From Luteirhabdus salina (lineage in GTDB: Bacteria; Bacteroidota; Bacteroidia; Flavobacteriales; Flavobacteriaceae), in contig JALAHT010000004.1 of NCBI GenBank assembly GCA_025384855.1, forward strand, positions 1 through 64,000: a stretch of DNA of 64,000 bases, read 5' to 3'. A program made the translations under genes and the position numbers. Shown here piece by piece: positions 1 to 9,219 of this stretch. The notes under the pieces were generated by a model. It was not told the DNA's origin and did not search any database. It saw only the letters and a list, made by a program, of their open reading frames with translations. Position 1 is the stretch's first letter. Each line of letters opens with the position of its first letter.

Positions 1-2
1 AG

Positions 3-140
3 GTGAGCCCCACCGGGGCGGGCTGGGACGGTACCTACAACGGGGCCCCCCTGCCATCGAGCGACTACTGGTTCAGGGTCGAGTACACCCAGGACGGCGA
101 CGCCAGGGAGTTCAGGGGACATTTTACCTTAAAGCGATAA
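3..140 (+). CDS. T9SS type B sorting domain, C-terminal end of a secreted protein (5' partial)
   Basis: Only the last 45 residues are in the window, in the frame that ends with TAA at 138-140. The sequence (SDYWFRVEY, then FRGHFTLKR at the very end) matches the usual C-terminal signal of type IX-secreted Bacteroidota proteins of the gliding-motility/SprB class, which is cut off as the protein is exported. The next gene, 9 bases on, is a PorP/SprF protein, the usual partner of such cargo. The fragment is strikingly GC-rich compared with its AT-rich neighbours and uses GGC, GCC and AGG codons heavily. The family call is firm, but the rest of the protein is unseen, so its role is unknown. Confidence 0.8.
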   Translation: MSPTGAGWDGTYNGAPLPSSDYWFRVEYTQDGDAREFRGHFTLKR

Positions 141-149
141 CATATAGAC

Positions 150-1151
150 ATGAAAATTAAAAACATCTACCTCATCCTACTTTTGTTAGCAACTCAATTT
201 GCTTTTTCACAAGATGGTATTCCAATTTATTCAGATTATTTGTCTGATAATTTATATTTATTACACCCCTCAATGGCGGGTGCGGCAACAACTAATCAGG
301 TGCGTTTGACCGCTCGTCAGCAATGGTTTGATCAAAACGAGGCTCCTAACCTTCAAACATTAAGTTTTAATGCTCGGCTTGGAAGACAGTCAGGAGTAGG
401 TGCCATTATTTATAACGATCAGAATGGATATCATTCTCAAACGGGTGGATACCTTACCTATGCACACCATATTATGTTTTCGCGATCGGAGGCAGACTTA
501 AATCAGTTATCATTTGGATTAAGCGCTGGATTCACGCAATCTAAGTTGGATGAAACCAATTTTGATTTAGAGGATTTCGATCCCGTAATTGCTGGAATCA
601 TTCAGAGTACATCTTACTTTAATGTAGATGCAGGTTTTTCCTATAACTTTTTAGATTTTTCAGGACATTTCACCGTTAAGAATATAATCTTTAGAAATAG
701 AGATCTTTATACGGAGGAATTTGAACCTAATAACCAGAGACGTTATTTGTTAGGTGGTGCATATGCTATCGGGAGCTATGGTTCCACTTGGAGTTTTGAA
801 CCTTCATTTCTTTTCCAATGGCAAGAAAGAAGTGGCGAGAAGGCCATTGATTTAAACTTCAAGGCGTTCCGTGAGATGGATTTTGGTGAACTATGGGGTG
901 CCTTGTCTTACCGCACAAGCTTGGATGGTGCCGAATTTATTGACGGACAAGAGATCAGCGATCAACGGTTGCAATATATTACTCCAGTGGTAGGTGTCAA
1001 TTATAAGAACTTTCTTTTCGCTTATACCTATTCCTATCAAATTGGAAATGTTCGGTTTGATAGTGGAGGATTTCATCAAATAACGATTGGATACGATTTC
1101 CTAGGTGGTAGACCAGAACCATACGATTGTAATTGTCCTGCTATTAACTAA
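150..1151 (+). CDS. PorP/SprF family type IX secretion outer-membrane protein
   Basis: This 333-residue protein has a signal peptide ending near FAFSQ (about residues 1-20), followed by a beta-rich body typical of the PorP/SprF family: an early YSDY...HPSMAGA segment, a central LGRQSGVGAIIYND stretch and a closing TIGYDF strand. In the type IX system, SprF-like proteins help particular large cargo proteins reach the cell surface. The gene starts 9 bases after a gene encoding a T9SS type B sorting signal, so the two probably form a cargo-plus-partner operon. A strong hairpin terminator follows. Family assignment is secure; the substrate is inferred from position. Confidence 0.88.
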   Translation: MKIKNIYLILLLLATQFAFSQDGIPIYSDYLSDNLYLLHPSMAGAATTNQVRLTARQQWFDQNEAPNLQTLSFNARLGRQSGVGAIIYNDQNGYHSQTGGYLTYAHHIMFSRSEADLNQLSFGLSAGFTQSKLDETNFDLEDFDPVIAGIIQSTSYFNVDAGFSYNFLDFSGHFTVKNIIFRNRDLYTEEFEPNNQRRYLLGGAYAIGSYGSTWSFEPSFLFQWQERSGEKAIDLNFKAFREMDFGELWGALSYRTSLDGAEFIDGQEISDQRLQYITPVVGVNYKNFLFAYTYSYQIGNVRFDSGGFHQITIGYDFLGGRPEPYDCNCPAIN

Positions 1152-1157
1152 AAGCAT

Positions 1158-1186
1158 AAGCCTTTCATATTTGAAAGGCTTTTTTT
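1158..1186 (+). terminator. Rho-independent terminator after the PorP/SprF gene
   Basis: The arms AAGCCTTTCA and TGAAAGGCTT pair around a short loop and are followed by a run of T. It closes the cargo/PorP operon, so the kinase gene that follows must have its own promoter in the roughly 150-bp gap. Confidence 0.85.
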
Positions 1187-1341
1187 ATATCATAAGGGAA
1201 ATGAGCGTAGGCCTATTTTCAATTAGGGAAAACTTTCTTTCAATTCGTTAACCCTTTCAATTCAGCCATTCCATAAGTACTTGTGGCTGACAGATGCTTT
1301 TATCTATCATATAAAGTGCGTATGTTTACTTTTTGCTTATT

Positions 1342-3552
1342 ATGATTGGTAGCATTCGCTTATTGGTAATAATTTTTCTATGCAGCTATGGGTGTATCGC
1401 TGTTGCGCAGCAAACACGTTCTTCGACACAGCTATTTCAGTTGAAAGGTGAAGTAAAGGAGGCCGAATCGAATATTCCTATACCCAGAGTAAATATTGAA
1501 ATTACAGGAAGGGGTTACACAACGACTAATTCAGACGGAAGATTTGAGATAAGCGCTGCAATTGGCGATCAGTTAATTGTGCGCAGCGACGACTTTCAAA
1601 CAGTATATCATACGGTATCTAATCAAGATTTTATTGAAATTCGTGTAGAGAAAGAGCAAAAGATCAGCGAACGGTATTCGAATGCTCAAAAAAAGAACAC
1701 AGCAAGCGATTTTAAGCGGTATCTTGATTCTGCTCGGACCTCTCTTAAAAAGGATGCGAGAAATAGTATAGAATATGTTACACGTGGCTTTGAGTCACTT
1801 CAGCCGAATGCGCCCAATGCTTCACAGAATAGTGAGGGATATGAGTTATTAGGTGATATAAATGCGTATTGGGATTTATACGATCTTGCTATAGATAATT
1901 ACAAAAGAAGTCTAAGTGCGCAAAACAAAATTTCTGTTCAGATTAAGCTAGCTTCAGCATTTCGGAACAATAAGAATTTTCAGGAGAGTATCGACCAGCT
2001 TCAACAGTTGGTGAAACGCTCCCTTCGACCCACACAAAAGATTGATGTATTTGAAGGGTTGGGTGATACCTACTTGGCAATAAACGAATACGACAAGAGT
2101 ATTTCATATTACCAAAAAGCATTGTCTACTTCGAAAGAACAAAACCTTAGTGCAAGAGTTAATAGTTTGACCGTGAAGTTAGGGGAAGCTTCAGCTAAGA
2201 GCGGAGATGTTTCGAGGGCTACAAGCTATTTTGGGAGTTCCCTCGAGCAAGCTGAACAGGAAACCCCCAATATAGCCGCCGAGACGAAAAACAAGGCGGC
2301 CGATTTCTACAATGCGAACCGAAACTTTGATGAGGAAATCCGATTACGGGAAGAAGCTTTGGAAGACATAGAGGATTTAGAACGCACGCCATCTCCTGAG
2401 GAGCCACGTGATGAAGACTTAACGTCACAACGACAGCATTATAAAATTGCGAATGCCTTTATACTGAAAAATGAATACGCAAAGGCTATTCCCTATTTGG
2501 AAAAAAGTATTTCGGAAGCTAGTAAAGATGAAGATCTTGTAGTGGAGAAGGATGCTACCCGAAAGCTATCAGAAATTTATCGGGATATCGGTAATTATGA
2601 TAAGGCTTCCGAAAGTTATGCTCGTTATGTAGATTTAGTTGATGAACTTTATATACAGAAAGAGCAAGAACTATCCCAAGCTGCTCGTTTCAACAAAGAG
2701 ATAGCACTAAAACAAAACCGTATCGCGAGTTTGGAAAATGAACGGGAACTCAATGAAAGTCGTTATCGATTGGCTACTGAGAATCAGGCATTGATTAAAA
2801 AAAACAATCGTGTTCAGCAATGGATTATTGGTTCGCTAATTTTAGTTGCGTTATTACTGTTGTATGCAGCATATACCCAATATAGAAGTATTCGAAAACA
2901 AAAGTTAGCCAATAATCAATTGGCCTTGAAATCGCTACGAAGCCAAATGAATCCGCATTTTATTTTCAACGCATTAAATTCAGTAAATGGTTTTATTGCA
3001 AGCAATGATGAGCGCGCTGCTAACCAATATTTGAGTGAGTTTTCGCAGTTAATGCGAAATGTCCTTGAGAATAGCGATGAGGATTTCATCCCCTTGGCGA
3101 AGGAGGTAGAATTACTTCAATTGTATGTGAAGCTTGAACATTTTCGATTTAAAAATAAATTCGACTATACTATTGAAATCGATGATGGCATCCCTCAAGG
3201 CGAATTTTTGATTCCTCCAATGCTACTTCAACCCTATGTTGAAAATGCGGTGTGGCATGGTTTACGGTATAAAAAAGAGAAGGGGGCGTTGTGTATTTCC
3301 TTTCAACTTCAGTCGAAAGACACTGTAAAAATTACTATTGAGGATAACGGTATTGGTAGAAAGCAATCGAAGGCATTAAAGACAGAACATCAGAAAAAAC
3401 AGCGTTCTAAAGGAATGGGTAATATTTCAAAAAGAATAAGTATTCTAAATGAAATGTATAGCGATCGGATGGATGTAACAGTCTCCGATCTTCACCAAGA
3501 AAGCGAAGAAGAAACCGGAACTCTTGTCGCAGTACTTATACGAAAAAAATAG
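1342..3552 (+). CDS. TPR-repeat sensor histidine kinase of the LytS/YpdA type
   Basis: I start at the ATG at 1342 because the longer frame opens with a TTG ahead of a good signal peptide. The order is: signal peptide, a carboxypeptidase-regulatory-like beta domain (about residues 34-105), a large TPR region (about 150-440), a coiled coil, one membrane helix (about 490-512), and a His_kinase module with RSQMNPHFIFNALNS (His about 539) and an ATPase domain with ENAVWHG (about 634). The sensor part therefore faces the periplasm and the kinase the cytoplasm. The LytTR regulator 21 bases downstream is its obvious phosphorylation partner. The signal sensed is unknown. The fused carboxypeptidase-regulatory domain suggests a link to surface or secretion stress, but that is inference. 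Confidence 0.88.
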   Translation: MIGSIRLLVIIFLCSYGCIAVAQQTRSSTQLFQLKGEVKEAESNIPIPRVNIEITGRGYTTTNSDGRFEISAAIGDQLIVRSDDFQTVYHTVSNQDFIEIRVEKEQKISERYSNAQKKNTASDFKRYLDSARTSLKKDARNSIEYVTRGFESLQPNAPNASQNSEGYELLGDINAYWDLYDLAIDNYKRSLSAQNKISVQIKLASAFRNNKNFQESIDQLQQLVKRSLRPTQKIDVFEGLGDTYLAINEYDKSISYYQKALSTSKEQNLSARVNSLTVKLGEASAKSGDVSRATSYFGSSLEQAEQETPNIAAETKNKAADFYNANRNFDEEIRLREEALEDIEDLERTPSPEEPRDEDLTSQRQHYKIANAFILKNEYAKAIPYLEKSISEASKDEDLVVEKDATRKLSEIYRDIGNYDKASESYARYVDLVDELYIQKEQELSQAARFNKEIALKQNRIASLENERELNESRYRLATENQALIKKNNRVQQWIIGSLILVALLLLYAAYTQYRSIRKQKLANNQLALKSLRSQMNPHFIFNALNSVNGFIASNDERAANQYLSEFSQLMRNVLENSDEDFIPLAKEVELLQLYVKLEHFRFKNKFDYTIEIDDGIPQGEFLIPPMLLQPYVENAVWHGLRYKKEKGALCISFQLQSKDTVKITIEDNGIGRKQSKALKTEHQKKQRSKGMGNISKRISILNEMYSDRMDVTVSDLHQESEEETGTLVAVLIRKK

Positions 3553-3573
3553 GCCTACATTAATTTTATACGA

Positions 3574-4305
3574 ATGGAATTGAAAGCATTACTTGTAGAA
3601 GATGAAGAAACCAGTCGGGATATTCTTCGAAATTATATAGAAAAATATTGTCCGACAGTGCAGGTGAAAGCAGAAACGGGAACTATCGATGAAGCCTTAG
3701 TGTTAATCAAGAAAGAGCAACCCGATATTTTGTTTTTGGATGTAGAAATGCCCTACGGTAACGCCTTCGATCTTTTGGACAAGGTAGGTGAAAGAACGTT
3801 CGAGACGGTTTTCGTAACCGCTTACGACCATTATGCTATCGATGCCCTGAATGCACATGCCTCGTTCTATTTGTTGAAGCCTATTTCGATCGACAAGCTC
3901 ATTGAAGCGGTAGATTATGTAACCTATGTGAAGAAGAAAGAGCAACAGCTACAGCAACAAGTGTTACAGCCTAAAAGCACTTCGGTGTCGGGCAAGATTA
4001 CCATCCCGGTGCAGAATGGCTTTGAAGTGTTAGAAGTAGCCGATATTATTTACTGTCAGGCAGATGACAACTATACGCAGATTTATCTTTCAAAGGGAAA
4101 AAAATTAGTGAGCAAAACCTTAAAATATTTTGAAGATATGCTTACTGAATTCGGATTTTCCCGAGTGCATAAATCGTATTTGGTGAACGTAAATGCCGTG
4201 GTAGAATATCGAAAGGGGAAAGGGGGGAGTGTTATTTTATCGAACGGAAAGGAAGTGATGGTAAGTCCTTCCCGGAAAAAAGAGTTTCTCGCCTTTTTTG
4301 ATTAA
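3574..4305 (+). CDS. LytTR-family response regulator
   Basis: This 243-residue protein has an N-terminal receiver domain with acidic residues at about 9-11 and phospho-acceptor Asp56 in LFLDVEMP, and a C-terminal LytTR DNA-binding domain (about 137-240; ADDNYTQIYL and FSRVHKSYLVN are typical). It follows the TPR histidine kinase by 21 bases and forms a two-component pair with it. Its stop overlaps by 4 bases the stop of the convergent murI gene, so transcription of the two probably interferes or shares a terminator. Confidence 0.92.
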   Translation: MELKALLVEDEETSRDILRNYIEKYCPTVQVKAETGTIDEALVLIKKEQPDILFLDVEMPYGNAFDLLDKVGERTFETVFVTAYDHYAIDALNAHASFYLLKPISIDKLIEAVDYVTYVKKKEQQLQQQVLQPKSTSVSGKITIPVQNGFEVLEVADIIYCQADDNYTQIYLSKGKKLVSKTLKYFEDMLTEFGFSRVHKSYLVNVNAVVEYRKGKGGSVILSNGKEVMVSPSRKKEFLAFFD

Positions 4306-5090
4306 AAGTCCATTTCAGAAATTTCGATGGCTTTATGGGAAGGAAGTAACTTTTCCAATACAGCCATATTTCCATTTGTAAAAAATTGAAGCCTTGGATT
4401 TTGTGTAGTGTCGTTTAATAGCCAGTGTGCCTTCAGGACGGTTTTGGTTTGTCGGGCAACTGCTTCGCCGGAATCGATTATTTTGATGTGACTAGGCAGT
4501 AATTTTTTCAAAGTAGGGATAAGATAGGGATAGTGACTGCAGCCCAATACCAAATGATCTATATTCGCATCTAACATTGGTGTTAGATATTGTTGCAATA
4601 ACTCCTTGGTTTCAGGTGATTCCCATTTACCTTTTTCAATTAGGGGGACCAATCCTTCGCCCACGATTTCAACAATTGAAATATCCTTGGTGAAGGTTTC
4701 TGCTGTCTTATGAAATAATGCACTACTCAATGTTCCCTTAGTGGCCAAAATGCCAATGCTTTTAGTTTCTGTGAGAAGGGCAGCTGGCTTGATAGCGGGT
4801 TCAATTCCAATAAATGGAACCGAGTACTGTTGTCGCAGGATTTCAATAGCATTCGTTGTGGCAGTGTTGCAGGCAACCACTATGATTTTACAGTTTTCTT
4901 CCAGCAATTTTTCGGTATTCTTATGACTTAGCTCGATTATTTCTTCTGCTGATTTAGAACCGTAAGGTGCATTTTTACTATCGGCTAGATATAGCGTATT
5001 CTCATTTGGCAGCAAAGCATGGATTTCCTTCCAAATAGAGGTGCCGCCAACACCAGAATCAAAAAGGCCGATAGGATTGGTAGTATTCAT
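4302..5090 (-). CDS. murI: Glutamate racemase
   Basis: This enzyme interconverts L- and D-glutamate to supply D-Glu for peptidoglycan. The 262 residues carry the family signatures: FDSGVGG near the start (Asp11), the catalytic cysteine in VACNTATT (Cys74), and the second in GCSHYP (Cys184). Length is normal. It is the last gene of the envelope cluster on this strand, but a clear terminator separates it from the OmpH gene, so it may be partly independent. Confidence 0.95.
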   Translation of the reverse strand: MNTTNPIGLFDSGVGGTSIWKEIHALLPNENTLYLADSKNAPYGSKSAEEIIELSHKNTEKLLEENCKIIVVACNTATTNAIEILRQQYSVPFIGIEPAIKPAALLTETKSIGILATKGTLSSALFHKTAETFTKDISIVEIVGEGLVPLIEKGKWESPETKELLQQYLTPMLDANIDHLVLGCSHYPYLIPTLKKLLPSHIKIIDSGEAVARQTKTVLKAHWLLNDTTQNPRLQFFTNGNMAVLEKLLPSHKAIEISEMDF

Positions 5091-5103
5091 AAAGTATAAA
5101 AAT

Positions 5104-5137
5104 AAAAAAACTGCCCTAGGTGATAGGACAGTTTTTG
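5104..5137 (-). terminator. Terminator after the OmpH-like gene
   Basis: On the minus strand ACTGTCCTA pairs with TAGGGCAGT (one G-T pair) and is followed by seven T. It lies between the stop of the second OmpH gene and the murI start. Confidence 0.75.
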
Positions 5138-5159
5138 GATTACTTTATTTGCGATTGGA

Positions 5160-5672
5160 TTAAATACCCAATTCCGTTTTTACGTCTGCCATAAGGTCTT
5201 TTCCATCGGCAAGGATAACACCGCTACCTGTAGTGGAATCCATCACGTACTCATACCCTTGTGCACGAGCTACTTTTTGAATAGCATTACGTGCTTTTTC
5301 AAGAATAGGTTTTAGAATGTCTACTTCCTTTTTCTGAAGATCCTGCATGGCCTGTTGCCGATAGGCTTGAATATTATTTTGCATGCCTTGAACCTCTTCA
5401 ACACGTTTTGCGTTCTCTTCATCGGTTTTTGTAGAAGCCTCGCCATCGTACTGACGCATTTTGGTTTCCAACTCCTTCATCATCGTTTTGATCTCGGTGT
5501 CGTAGGTCTTTTGAATTTTCTCGAGCTCGCTTTGAGCTGCTTTCATTTCCGGCATTGCCTCAACCAATTTCTGGGTATCGATATGTGCAATATCAGATTC
5601 TTGAGCATTTACAAAACCAGTGGTTGCTGCAAACATCCCAATCGCCAATATGGCTAATTTCAACTTTTTCAT
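5160..5672 (-). CDS. OmpH/Skp family periplasmic chaperone
   Basis: This 170-residue protein has a cleavable signal peptide (about 1-23, ending GFVNAQ) and a long charged coiled coil (about 45-130) as in Skp, which holds outer-membrane barrel proteins on their way to the BAM machine. It is the second of two tandem OmpH-type genes directly downstream of bamA, the usual layout in this phylum. The short, non-extended length matches ordinary Skp. It is followed by a terminator. Confidence 0.9.
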   Translation of the reverse strand: MKKLKLAILAIGMFAATTGFVNAQESDIAHIDTQKLVEAMPEMKAAQSELEKIQKTYDTEIKTMMKELETKMRQYDGEASTKTDEENAKRVEEVQGMQNNIQAYRQQAMQDLQKKEVDILKPILEKARNAIQKVARAQGYEYVMDSTTGSGVILADGKDLMADVKTELGI

Positions 5673-5723
5673 TTGTAAGTGGTTTTTAAAAAATTAAGTG
5701 TTATAAGTAAAAGTTTTCGTTAA

Positions 5724-6575
5724 TTATTTTCCTCCGCTTTCTTCGCCTTCACCTTCGTTTTCTTCGGTGCCTTGTTCATTTCTATTTTGACGAGCGGCTT
5801 CGATAGAATCGCGTCTTCTTTCACGCTCTTCTAACAAGCGTTGTCTGCGCGCTTCAAATTCAGCTTGACGGGCGGCGCGAATGGAATCTCGTTGTCTCCG
5901 TCGTTCTTCCATCAATTGCTCGCGTTCGTCCTTTTTATCCTGTATTGCCTGCTCGCGTTCGGTTACGGCTTCCTCTTCCTCCATGGAGAGCTCTTCGCGT
6001 TGTTCGATTTGGCGTTGTTCTCGCTTGTTAAGTGCTTCTTCACGTTTCGCTGCGCGGTTGATGCTTCGCAACACTACATCGCTAATATCATGCCGCTCTG
6101 CTGCAAATAGCATAGTTACTTCAGAAGATTTATCGAAAATAAAGTCATATTTTTTATTCTCGGCAATCTCCTGTACAATATTAAATACCTGATCTTGAAT
6201 CGGCTGAACCAACTGTCTACGTTGAATCATCAAATCGCCATTAGGACCAAACCGATCTTGCTGGTATTGCATTAACTCATCTTCAAGGATACTAATCTCT
6301 TCTTCACGTTCTTCGATAAGCTCATTGGTCAACAAAACGCGTTCCTTACTAAGATTTTGACGCATTTGTTCGATTTCATTATTTTTCTTTTCGATATCGC
6401 GTTTCCAGCGCTGTACTTTTCCATCAAGTTGCGTAGAGGCCTCTTGATATTCTGGAACATTCTCCAAAATATACTCCATATCTATGTAGCCAATACGAAC
6501 CCCACGTTGTGCTTCAGAAGAAAGTACGCCACCAACGAGAAACAATGCAAGGAAAAAAAGTTGTTTAAATTTCAT
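5724..6575 (-). CDS. OmpH/Skp family chaperone with long charged C-terminal tail
   Basis: This 283-residue protein has a signal peptide (about 1-22), an OmpH/Skp core (about 25-170; GYIDMEYILENVPEY is the usual opening) and then a roughly 100-residue Glu/Arg/Gln-rich region with near-repeats of RRRDSI(R/E)AARQ, ending in an acidic Gly/Glu tail. The core is a chaperone for outer-membrane proteins. The repeated tail is expected to be one long helix. It sits between bamA and the short OmpH gene and is probably co-transcribed with both. Confidence 0.9.
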   Translation of the reverse strand: MKFKQLFFLALFLVGGVLSSEAQRGVRIGYIDMEYILENVPEYQEASTQLDGKVQRWKRDIEKKNNEIEQMRQNLSKERVLLTNELIEEREEEISILEDELMQYQQDRFGPNGDLMIQRRQLVQPIQDQVFNIVQEIAENKKYDFIFDKSSEVTMLFAAERHDISDVVLRSINRAAKREEALNKREQRQIEQREELSMEEEEAVTEREQAIQDKKDEREQLMEERRRQRDSIRAARQAEFEARRQRLLEERERRRDSIEAARQNRNEQGTEENEGEGEESGGK

Positions 6576-6609
6576 AGTCGAGGTTGTTTAAGAAAATATC
6601 GTGCCAAGT

Positions 6610-9219
6610 TTAAAATTGTTGTCCAATGATAAAGTGTGTTTGCCATCCACTAGGCTGTATATCGCCCAATATCGGGTCGAATCCATAACCGAAATCGATA
6701 CCCAACAAACCGAAGGCTGGCATAAATATACGTAATCCTACGCCAGCAGAACGCTTTAATTCAAAAGGATTGAATTCTCGGAAACCATTAAAGGCTGCTC
6801 CGGCTTCAGCAAACGACAGCACATAAATAGAGGCCAACTGTTTCAATGTAACGGGGTATCGTAATTCAAACGAAAATTTATTGAAAATGGTATTTCCATC
6901 ATTGTCAGATAGCGACTGGTTCGGATATCCACGTAATTGAATTACTTCACGACCATCCAAACTAAAGGCTCCAAGTCCATCACCCCCAACAAAGAAACGT
7001 TCGAAGGGTGGCACGCCGCGTTCATTGTTATATGCTCCAAGAAACCCGAATTCCGTCTGACTACGAAGTACTAACTTGTCAATGACGTTAGTATACCAAG
7101 TTCCTTTAAATTTTATCTTGTAATACTCGAGCCATTTAAATCGTTCTTGGTCTATTTCTGCAATACGGCTTCTAGCTTCCCTGTAGGTTGGGTCGGTTTG
7201 TGGTACATCCAAAAGTCCTTCTCTTTCATCAGCTAATGCGCCATAATCTACTCCATTAAAGGCAGAATAGGGTAGTGTAAGTTTAGCTGAAATGGAAAAC
7301 TCCGATCCTGTAACTGGATAAATTGGGTTTGTAGCGGTGTTGTTTCGCGATAATCCTATTGTATATGCTAGGTTATTTGAATAACCATCCCCGAAGGTGA
7401 ACAATTGGGTGTTGTAATTATTTAAATTGTAATGCTGAAAACTTATCGCCTGAGACAATTGAAAATAGTCATCTGGCCACTGAAGTCTCTTTGCTAATCC
7501 AATAGAACCTCCGGTTATTAAGAAACGTCGGTCACGGTCTACATCTCTTGTTCTAAAGTTGTATAAATATTGCACTGTATGTGAGAAAGAAGTACTTAAT
7601 TGTACTGGCTTCTTTCCTCCAAGCCAAGGTTCCGTTAAGGATAAACTATAGGTTTGGTAGAAACTACTGGCCTGGGCCCGAAGCGCTAATGTCTGGCCAT
7701 CACCCATAGGTAAAGGTTTGTATGCTTCTTTGTTAAAGATATTACGCAGGGAGAAGTTATTGAAGGAAAGTCCAAGGGTTCCTACAAAACCACCACCTCC
7801 GTAACCACCTTGTAACTCAATTTGGCTAGATCCTTTTTCTACTACCTCGTACTCCAAATCTACAGTGCCTCGGTTTGGATCTACAGATTTGAAATTAGGG
7901 GTTAATTGTTCCGCATCGAAAAAGCCTAATTGACCTAGTTCACGAATAGTACGAACTACATTTCGCTTACTGTACTTTTGTCCAGGTCGTGTTCTTAGTT
8001 CACGATAGATTACATGGTCGTTTGTCTTGTCGTTTCCTACCACCGTAACATGGTCGAAGTATGCTAATTTCCCTTCACGGATACGAATTTCAAAATCGAT
8101 CGTATCATTACGGACGGCAACTTCAACAGGATTTATGTTCGAGAAGAGGTATCCGTTATTTTGGTATAAGTTTGTAAGATCGTTTGCTTCAGGGTCTTCT
8201 ACATCTGCAATACGTTCTTCCAATAAGGTGCCATTATAAGTCTCTCCCTTGCGGATTCCTAAAACCTGACGTAACTGCTGGTCGGTATACACACTATTTC
8301 CAATAAAGCGGATGTCGCCAAAATAATATTTGTCGCCTTCTTCAATATCGAGTTGCAACGCCACATTTTTATCATCAACTTGAATTAACGTATCGTTTAA
8401 GATGCGGGCATCGCGATAACCATTTTCCTTGTATTTGGTAATGATGGAAGCTTTATCCTCCTCAAAACCAGATTCGGTATATTTGGATCGCTTAAAGATT
8501 CGAAAGATGAATTTCTCCTTGGTGTTTTTCATCGTTCGCTTCAGTTTTCCATCCGATAGTTCATCGTTGCCATTAAACTCAATATCGGATATTTTAACCC
8601 GCTCGCCTTTATCTACGCGAACGACCATATTCTTTCCAACCTCTGTACCTGTTGAGTCCACACTTGGAGTAGTGCTGATAACAACCTTAGTATTCAGGTA
8701 TCCTTGATCGCGATATTTATTGCGTAAATAGTTTTTGGTGGTAGTAAGCAAGTTTTTAGTAATCTTCACGCCGGGTCGTAGGTTGTTGTCCTCGATCACC
8801 TCTTTTTTCTTACGCTTCTTTACACCTTCTATGGTAACCTCATTTAGTTTAGGCAACTCTTCTATATAGAGCTCAAGATCTACTTTATCGCCATCGATAT
8901 TAGTAACATAGAAGGCTATGTCGCTAAAAAGATTTTGTTCCCACAATTTTTTGGTAACAGCACTAAGTTTTTCCCCAGGAATATAAATGCGGTCGCCCTC
9001 TTTAAGTCCGGTGAAGGCAATTACAGTATTTTCGTTAAAACTCTGCGCTCCTGTTACGGTAATACTGTTAATGGTATAGCGTTTTCCGCTGTCTAATTCC
9101 CGTTGTTGGGCATGTAGGTTAAAGGAGGATAGTATTGCAAATACTGAAATACTGAATAGAACTATATAGCTACGCAAATTTTCTCTCTTTCTACGATAGT
9201 TGTTCACTGGTCTTTCCAA
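6610..9219 (-). CDS. bamA: Outer membrane protein assembly factor BamA
   Basis: This is the core of the BAM machine that inserts beta-barrel proteins into the outer membrane. The 869 residues hold an N-terminal signal segment, a run of POTRA domains (about 45-450) and a 16-strand barrel (about 480-869) ending in a strand with terminal phenylalanine. The barrel carries FFVGGDGLGAFS and IQLRGYP, close to the family's conserved lid-loop region. The frame opens with TTG at 9219 inside the end of uppS. A GTG at 9207 is a plausible alternative start and no ATG fits. The overlap with uppS suggests translational coupling. Confidence 0.95.
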   Translation of the reverse strand: MERPVNNYRRKRENLRSYIVLFSISVFAILSSFNLHAQQRELDSGKRYTINSITVTGAQSFNENTVIAFTGLKEGDRIYIPGEKLSAVTKKLWEQNLFSDIAFYVTNIDGDKVDLELYIEELPKLNEVTIEGVKKRKKKEVIEDNNLRPGVKITKNLLTTTKNYLRNKYRDQGYLNTKVVISTTPSVDSTGTEVGKNMVVRVDKGERVKISDIEFNGNDELSDGKLKRTMKNTKEKFIFRIFKRSKYTESGFEEDKASIITKYKENGYRDARILNDTLIQVDDKNVALQLDIEEGDKYYFGDIRFIGNSVYTDQQLRQVLGIRKGETYNGTLLEERIADVEDPEANDLTNLYQNNGYLFSNINPVEVAVRNDTIDFEIRIREGKLAYFDHVTVVGNDKTNDHVIYRELRTRPGQKYSKRNVVRTIRELGQLGFFDAEQLTPNFKSVDPNRGTVDLEYEVVEKGSSQIELQGGYGGGGFVGTLGLSFNNFSLRNIFNKEAYKPLPMGDGQTLALRAQASSFYQTYSLSLTEPWLGGKKPVQLSTSFSHTVQYLYNFRTRDVDRDRRFLITGGSIGLAKRLQWPDDYFQLSQAISFQHYNLNNYNTQLFTFGDGYSNNLAYTIGLSRNNTATNPIYPVTGSEFSISAKLTLPYSAFNGVDYGALADEREGLLDVPQTDPTYREARSRIAEIDQERFKWLEYYKIKFKGTWYTNVIDKLVLRSQTEFGFLGAYNNERGVPPFERFFVGGDGLGAFSLDGREVIQLRGYPNQSLSDNDGNTIFNKFSFELRYPVTLKQLASIYVLSFAEAGAAFNGFREFNPFELKRSAGVGLRIFMPAFGLLGIDFGYGFDPILGDIQPSGWQTHFIIGQQF

